Shown: positions 56,581 through 64,000 of the stretch, piece by piece | Layout of the letters: each line of letters starts with the position of its first letter | Position numbering within the stretch: position 1 is the stretch's first letter | Assembly: GCF_901709675.1 (NCBI RefSeq) | Contig: NC_051100.1 | Span: 10,388,786-10,452,785, forward strand | Reading direction: 5' to 3' | From: Syngnathus acus | Lineage: Eukaryota; Chordata; Actinopteri; Syngnathiformes; Syngnathidae | Length of the DNA stretch: 64,000 nucleotides | The notes under the pieces: model-generated | The model's input: only the letters and a program-made list of their open reading frames with translations | What the model was told of the DNA's origin: nothing | The model's database searches: none | Program-made: the position numbers and the translations under genes

Positions 56581-59332
56581 CCATGGGATTTTTTTTTTAT
56601 CTGACACTTTCATTAAAACAGTCTTAACTGAGAATTCTGAGAAATGACCACTCTAAAATAGTCTCAAAAATTGAGGAAAGAAAATGGTTGCTAAGTAAGG
56701 TGTTGACTGGAAGATTTGTTTTGGTTTCGGTCACTGCTCTCAGTCTTGCACAAGTTCAAACCTGTCTTCACCACCATAGCGTCTTCTTTAAACTCAACCT
56801 GGTAAGAGTGAGTCTGTGTCCTCAGGAATTAGAACTGATGGACAGGCTAAATCTCCACGATTGCAGTGCTGATGCGGGTGAGTGCTCCAGGTTTGATTGT
56901 GCTGCGTACGTTCCCGTCACTCCACAGGACATTTGTTTGTTTCACTGAAACCCAATAATTACCCAAAACCTAAATCTTGGTTAATTTATGATTTTGTGCT
57001 GTGCGGCTGTGGGGCTTTTTCTTCCTGAATGGGATTTGAGGCTCACCAATACTGTTTCAAGTTTCATGAGGAAACACACACATTCACTACACACACACAC
57101 ACATGGCACTGTCATGAAAAGTTTGTCTTGGTGGAGGCCACGTAGCGCAGTCAGCATTAGTGCTGCGGTCAAAATAAGTAACCTGGACGGCTCGGCTGGT
57201 TTGTAGCGAGTTCATAATGTTGCATGACACAGCATGGCAGCCCTTGGAGCCTTGGACCTGACTGGAGTAAAATTGCCTCACCAAATATGAGGTCTGCATT
57301 TGCATTTAATTGCCGATGACCTTATTCTAATGTCGGGAAAAAATTAAATGGGGAAAAAGTGAAGTATCTCCCTGTAATGACATTTAAAGCTGCAAATGTG
57401 TATGCTTTTATTGTGAAACTAGCAGGTGCGATCAAAAACAGGAGATAAATACAACTTGTAGTTTGTCAGATGTTAAAATGTCCAAATTGAAGTTAAAATG
57501 TAGACAAATATCTTAAAATGCGGAATTGTGTGTAAAAAAAAATTATATTCTCAAAACTGTGATGAATTAGGTGATTACCATATTTCTTGCACCAGAAGGA
57601 CCTTCACCCATGCATGAAGCGTCCTCTCTCTTTGTAGCTATGGCGTGTAGTAGGCCGTGACATGTTTTGAGCTTCATTGGATCCCTCCAGAACACGCACT
57701 CTGTATTTCACCTCTGGAACAGAACACAAAATCACACTCCCTTATACTTTTTGTTGGGGGCATCTTTTATGTGTACTTTCCCCTCTATGTGTGGGCCCCT
57801 TGTTTAATTGGTCCCATCACACCCATTTATTTTGTCCATGATTGCCTGTCTATGTATGTCCCAAACTGTACATTTGTTGTCTGTTCCATTGTGAATCAGA
57901 CGTGTATTACTGAGGTGTGTTTGCACTGCACCCACACCAGGCCCCCCAAATCAACGGAAGCTCCCAAGCCAGAGGAAGTGCCAGGTTCTTTTGTTAGCAA
58001 GGCCACCCTGGATTAAGCATATCTCACTCTAAATGCCCAGTCTTTCTCTTGGGGATTATCAGAAAAAGTCCCGGGGGGGTGAGGGGACCCTCTCCTGCTG
58101 GACCTCTGTCATCCAGATTCAACACACTATCACCAGACTGCTCTTTGGTCAAGGGGAGACAATGTGGAGACAATAATGAAGAGAATTTTGATATGGGGCT
58201 TCTAATATGTCCAGTTTGGATGCAGTGAAAATATTTTAAAGCATCAAATTGTTGTGTTAAAAAAAAAATACAGGAGCAAAATGGAATTCATTTCAGGAAT
58301 TCAAATCCAAAATGAGAAACCGATACTGTTTTTTCCTATTTGATTGAGCTTATCTAACTTTTCAATATTATCTAATTTATTGAGATATTTGTCAATTTGA
58401 ATACATTTTGGGCCATTAGATGAAAACTAAGTCACAAAGTAAGTTGAATCATAATACGATAAACTGTTAATTTTTCTTTGTTTGGTAAAAGAATTTCTTT
58501 GTGAAAGTCCGTCACAATACAAACACAAAGCAACCCCCCCCTTCTTGCTTTTAATGCAACAGAAGAATAATGGGGACCGTTCGACTTAAGTGAGGTAAAT
58601 GTCGTCATTTAACAGCCTCAATGTGTTTGTGCTCGCCGCCGTCCCAAACACATAAATGTCTCTCCTTGTCTTCATTGTCTTCTCCTGCCTCTCTGGCTCA
58701 GGCCTGTGCATCTCATTCGCTCAAAGGCAGTCATACATATTCCCACTGGCATTAGAATACTAATGCCTCCGTGTGAATAGTCAAATCTTCAAGCAGTGGT
58801 GGGAGTTGACCAACTAGCCTCCTCTCATATGTGCGCTGTCTCTAAATCTTCTTTCACTCCCTCTCTCCCTGCTGTTTTTCCGACCTAAATCTCATTTATC
58901 TCCGGCAAGGAAACTGCCCTCGCGTTCTATTGGATGTGGCCAAGCCGCTGGGAAAACAGGTGGATGTTCGACTTGTTCCCTCTTAGGCCCAGCCCATGAA
59001 AGCCATGGAGCAGTCAATATTTGCAGAACTTTAAATCTTGGCCTCTTGAATGCTGTTCTTGTTGTCGAGGGGGGTTGCTCGGCATCTGATGGGGAGCTGG
59101 CCTGTGGAGGAAGGCTGAAAATGGGTGTCTAATTAAGATTGTAAAACTCTTCATGTTTATGGCTTCATGAACCTGACGCAACCGCACTGGTGTGAATGAC
59201 GTCATTGCAGAAAAACCGCACACGGCTGACAGGAAATGTTTGTATTTTCTCTGAATTAATTTTTTTTTTACCAAGATGTTTACTATTGGTCAGTCCACAT
59301 GGATGTGTGTGTGTTTGTTTTGTTTTACAAAT
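56581..59332. other. Intergenic, no gene recognised
   Basis: AT-rich with CA-type short repeats near 57070-57105. A short open stretch at 57942-58016 after an acceptor-like cacaccag has no family match. Confidence 0.5.
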
Positions 59333-59546
59333 TACCGTATTTTCCACACTATAAGGCGACAGTGCGCCTTATAATCAGGTGCGCCTTATATATGGACCAA
59401 TATTGAGCCCCTACAGCAGGCGTGTCCAAAGTCCGGCCTGCGGGCCAAATGTATATATCTTATATATGGACAAAGTTTTAAAATGGGCCATTCATTGAAG
59501 GTGCGCCTTATAATCCGGTGCACCTTATAGTGCAGAAAATACGATA
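59333..59546. mobile_element. Second copy of the TA-flanked inverted-repeat element, with a foreign internal fragment
   Basis: Ends TACCGTATTTTCC and GAAAATACGATA, with internal TATAAGGCG and GTGCGCCTTATA units shared with the copy at 12020-12435 but in inverted orientation. The middle is replaced by a short unrelated piece (about 59414-59450, CAGGCGTGTCCAAAGTCCGG) that resembles the start of a hAT-type element. Confidence 0.7.
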
Positions 59547-62500
59547 TTACACAAGTTAGTGTTGAAAATGACCTGCTCCTTTTCACAATGCAATCGATTG
59601 ATGCAAATTCGGCATGATGATCTATACATGACCCCAAATGCTGAAAGTGTTAAATGAGGCCCGCTGATTGACATTCAACAAAACAATTCCTTTTCTGTGA
59701 GTTCAGACCGCATCAAGGCAGTCGATGACTCTGCCTAAACCACAATTGTTTGAAATATTCCCGTGATTGTTCTTTGCTCGAACACTGTTTGTGTCAAATT
59801 GCGCAATCACGTCTCGGTTTTGACTTTGTGGTCTCTTCATGGCGCCCTTAAATCAACCCAAATAGGGAATATAGCCAGAATCCCTGCTCACACCAAATAT
59901 GAATCTCTCAGCAATATAGAGACAGAAGAGAATGATGACTGACCCCATAAATGTGCCATGGCATGCAGCCTGGCCGTCCGGCTCTCATCCAGTCACTGTG
60001 GCTGCTGGACTGAGGCCCATCGGTTGCTTGTACAAGCTCATTAATCTTGCAGACAACTACCATCTTCACATTTGTTGTTTGACTTTGTTGATTCTGTTTT
60101 CCATGAGAGCGTATGCAACATGATTTGTGATGCTTCAAAAAGTTGCAGCATTTAAAATAGAGACCTATGGCAGAAAAATAATTTGGGGCATATTACATCC
60201 ACTTTGTGTTGTGTGTGGTAGGACATTTTGAATTCCATCTGTACAATAGCTTCCCATTGCAACAAAGTAATTGTAATTTGCTTAACATGATTGTTGGGGT
60301 CCTTTTATACAGCTTTTTCAAATCTCTATCTGGTTTATTGAGAACTATTTGAGCTCTTTTGTTTTAACAAAGTTTATGTAAAATAAATAATGGAAGATAG
60401 TATGGACCAAAAAGCTGCAGAACCTCTACACTTACAACATTTAAGGCCGTCACAAATAAAGTTGTGGTTTGAGGGGATTTCTTGGAAAATGGCCCCTCCA
60501 CTGGCTTGAAAACCACAATCCTTATTTTGGATTGATGCCTTTGCTGAATGTACAAAAATCAAGGGGTATCAATAAGAGAAGAAAACATGGTGCGTTTTGA
60601 CAAATGAAAGGCTGATTCTGTTTATGATTTTTTTTTGGGCGGGTGGTTAAAAAATGAGGGAACGGGGATTCAATGAAGAATGGGGAGAAATAAACATCAC
60701 TGGACTGGCTGGCCTCCTGTTTCATTTGGCCAATTGAGGCTCACAGCTATTAGAGCCCAGTCATTACCCAGGAATCTGGAGTTGGGAAAATAAAACCATA
60801 CTCTTCCTCCTTCTCTTTCTTCACCAACCCGCCCCCATCCTCACCCCTTTTTACATAGGTTAAGCTATCTACCACATTTCCATTCTACTTACTCTCTTTG
60901 TGTACTTCGTCTTTTGGTCCACAGACAGTTTTATACTTTCTTCTGCTGGTCTGTGTTGCAGTGACAGACAACGTCAGCCTGTTTGAGTTGCGGAATCAAT
61001 TAAATTTCCTTGGAAGACTATTCCAGGTTGATGTTTACAAGCCACTATACCATCACCTCAGTGGTAGGAGTAACATAAAACGTTGCTATGGGAAAGGAAG
61101 TCGAAACATCCCAGGGTAAACTGGGCTACAAGAATTATTCTCTCATCTATGGTAAAAATGAGCAGCCGCATTGGTTTGCGGTCTCTCTTTTTCTCTGCTC
61201 GGTAAACAAAAAAGGGAAGAAGATGGTCCCCACCACACATGGAGGGAATGTGAGAAGGATCAGCATCAGAATCAAAAACGTCTGTGCAGGAAATCGCTCA
61301 ACGATCTGTGCCAGTTTTACCACAAGGATGTGAAATGGATGAGGGAGTACAGCAAGTTTAGGAAACGCAATCACAAGCAACACTTTATTTGTATATATGG
61401 ATTCTTTTTTTTTTTAATATACTCATTAAGTGTCATTTTGTAGAGACAAATGGGGTGACAAGTATGTCATGTATGAACTGAATTATTCTTACTGGTGGCT
61501 ATTGTGGCGATTAGCATCACAAACTTTCCTGACCTCATCCTTTTTAGTTTACTGTGACTAAGTGTGAAGTCTGTGGTTGCCCTTCAGATTATCTCATTAT
61601 CTGTCAGCAAGCCTGTCATCCTTTCTCCTGTGTAATTTCACCTTAATTCAGCCTCACATCATAAAATTAGCTGACCTGAGACCTGAGAGCTCTTGGCCCA
61701 AGGGAGAACTTTCCATCAACACCATGTTTGTCTGACAAAGGGGACCAGCCTCTGCTGGATTAAATCTCCACCTCCAGCTCTCAATAGCGGGGTAAAATGC
61801 AGAGCTGTGGACTGGCACCTGGCTCGAGCTCCAAGGAATATCGGTACATGAGTATCGGCTACATTACAGGTGATTGTAATGTGACCTCTAAAGTTTTGAA
61901 TGTGCATCTCCATCTGTTAAATGTTTTAGTATGAACTTGCTGTTATGTAGTATAAGGCACTAAATGACAACATTTACAGAAGATGTCCAATCCACCCATC
62001 AGCCAGTACATATAATATATGTTTTTCTTGTGTTGCATTAAAACACCAAAAACAGTCACACGTTTTTCTGTGTTGCTCATCCCCGATCTTCTTCAACGCC
62101 CTTTAAACACAATCCTCCATCCCTTGTAGGAAAATTGAGCGTGGTATAGTCTCTTTTTTTCGGCCAGGCTGGAGCGGGACAGAAAGAAATTATTTTCATG
62201 AATGGATGAGTTTGGCTCAATGGGCACCTTGCCTGTACCTCCTCCAGCGGTGGGCTGACAAGTTGTGCAAGACATATTTTCATTTGTTGAGGAGTGGCAG
62301 GCTAGACAGTTAATGTACACTATATGTAAATGAGGAGGCTTCAGGGTGGTTCTTATGGAGTGCCTGAAGCTGGGGGTCTGCAGGGTGACTGCGCTTGTCA
62401 GTCAGAGCGCAGTCTGACAGACAGACAGTCTGCGGGAAAGTAAAGGCCATCCGGGCCCTTGGTGGCCTAACGTGGTGGCCTTTTATGGATTCATCAAACT

Positions 62501-64000
62501 GCTCACCCCCTCAAGTCACCCCGTGCTCAGGAAGCGCATTGACAGATGAATGGAGAGATCATGTCAATGAGGAGGATACAGCCGGATACCCGACTCACGG
62601 TGGGGGTGGGGTGTCATGATGCTGATCTTGATAGGATGGAATGTAGAGCCATGGAAGCTGGATATAACATTAGAGATCTGTTGCATGATTTTATAATTGT
62701 CTATATAAGCTGCCCAAAGCCTTCGGAATCGTAAGTGCTGGTCAAAGTAACTTGTATTAGCGAAGGAATTCTTCTTTAACCAATCAGATTTCAAATTCAA
62801 CCTCAGGGGGCCAGTGCACTAGCCCGTGATGATGTCACCATTTCCAACCTCTGAATAGTAGGTCAAAGCAAAACCTTTTACGGCCAACTTTCTACGAGCA
62901 AAATTGATAATGCAGGGTTTTGGACTCATTTTTTTTTCAGGGAGCAACAAGTCATGGTTCAGCTTGCAATTGCCACATGACCAAACAGAAAAAATCGTGA
63001 TTGGTCCTTACCTGAGCCCTCCGCACATCATTTTCAGTCCATGGAAAATGGCAAAATGCGTTGTAAATGTATTCAATGTACATAAAGAATAATGATGTTA
63101 TCAAATTAGAACACAGATCATTGAAGTTGTGTAGAATTGCAGACAAATGAGATTGATTGAGAAACAAATGAGGCTGAAGCTCAACGGGGGTAGGGATTTT
63201 GACAGTACAGATTTGAAACAATGTCAAACGTTTTAGGAAAGAATGTCCTCTGCTGACAGACAAATGATCTCGCATGCAAAGCGAAGTGTGGTCTGCGCAA
63301 GTCCAAATCATAACACTGGAGTCAGCATATCATGCAACGAAAAAAGAAGGCTCCTAATCATAGTCAGACTTTGCGGCTCGTCACCACATGCATCTCCATA
63401 AATCCTCATCTCTATCCAGCAACTGTCTGCATTGCTTCTTTTTGTCGAACACCCAAGACAATACCATTAAATATCCCTGGTCGGGTGCTTTTATATAGGC
63501 TTGACCTTTCACCTCTACAACTGGTGTTAAGGGCAGCGAAAGTGAGCTGCTAGGTTCTGCATGTGTGTGTGTGCACTAACGACGGGTGTCTGTCAAGGTT
63601 GTTCTGGTCCAAGCTGGGCTGTCTGACCTCTTCATGGCCCATGTATTGTGCATGTCTGGCTTTGCTAGTCTTGCGCACTCCGCAGTGTCTTATTTATGAC
63701 CTGACTAAATCCGAGCCCAACTGCCTGAGGCAGAGGCGGAGGTAAGGGACTACATAACCACCATATAGTGCATTCCTATGCACATGACTGACGCTCAACT
63801 TGACTTTATTGGAAGACTCTCGGAATTAACTTTCAGAAAATTCGCTGATTCAACTGCCGCTCCCGTAGAGACTTGTCAAAGGTAGTTAGGCTGTAGTTGC
63901 TATGTCATCAGTAATGTTTCTGCGGGACATTCTTTTTTCCCTCATAAGAGTTTCTAGGTAATACTTGGCATTAATTATGCGGAGTAAGTAAACACTGTTT
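59547..64000. other. Intergenic to window edge, no gene recognised
   Basis: No recognisable exon on either strand. Some blocks are less AT-rich (59930-60030, 61590-61710, 62390-62640) and could be regulatory. Overlapping open stretches at 60898-61443 and one at 63563-63745 have no recognisable domain. Confidence 0.45.

Noticed and set aside
57942-58016. Possible last coding exon after cacaccag (PPKSTEAPKPEEVPG...)
   Set aside because: A short low-complexity Pro/Glu/Lys stretch with no partner exon or family match; ate1 already has a homologous stop exon at 55079-55257.
63563-63745. Possible signal-peptide exon before a gtaagg donor (candidate first exon of fgfr2)
   Set aside because: The translated sequence does not resemble any FGFR start, and the frame has no acceptor or supporting continuation in the window.

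Overview
The window is vertebrate nuclear DNA, almost certainly from a teleost fish and probably a percomorph. The grounds are intron-rich genes with canonical GT-AG sites, proteins recognisable as orthologs of vertebrate proteins, compact introns in the left half, and repeat families common in fish (a hAT-like non-autonomous element, a TA-flanked inverted-repeat element, degenerate non-LTR LINE pieces). No bacterial, plasmid or viral gene set is present. A more precise species call cannot be supported.

Layout, left to right. (1) 1-6234, +: the 3' half of an actin-binding LIM protein gene (ablim1-like), ending in a villin headpiece; it enters from the left edge. (2) 7622-9425, +: a TRIM-type gene keeping the coiled-coil and PRY/SPRY exons but with no RING/B-box exon visible. 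(3) 10654-14697, +: complete habp2 (signal peptide, three EGF domains, kringle, trypsin-like protease). (4) 15424-18063, -: a complete RING/B-box/coiled-coil/SPRY TRIM gene, convergent with habp2. (5) about 19010-24294, +: complete aldh18a1 (bifunctional P5C synthase), with the conserved 6-nt alternative donor that gives the short and long isoforms. (6) 25569-55257, +: complete ate1 (arginyl-tRNA-protein transferase) spread over 30 kb, with the conserved pair of mutually exclusive 129-nt exons. (7) 55258-64000: ate1 3' UTR, then 7-8 kb with no recognisable gene. By known vertebrate gene order this would be the side facing fgfr2, but no fgfr2 coding exon is visible here.

The assembled exons of ablim1, both TRIM genes, habp2, aldh18a1 and ate1 are all open and in phase: summed coding lengths are multiples of three for habp2 (1851 nt), the complete TRIM (1653), aldh18a1 (2340, long form) and ate1 (1497). 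The genes are functionally unrelated (cytoskeleton, ubiquitin/innate-type TRIM, plasma protease, proline/ornithine synthesis, N-degron pathway). Their grouping is shared ancestry with human chromosome 10q24-q26 rather than a pathway cluster.

Most notable points: the RING-less TRIM, and the two TRIM genes lying inverted around habp2; an 8-nt microexon and a GC-AG intron in ablim1; the P5CS tandem donors; the ate1 mutually exclusive exons; and two copies of one hAT-like element, one of which shows a perfect 8-bp target duplication although its left end lies about 15 bp inside the usual terminus. I saw no wholly new system. The strongest undescribed leads are the RING-less TRIM and the cryptic-end transposon insertion.
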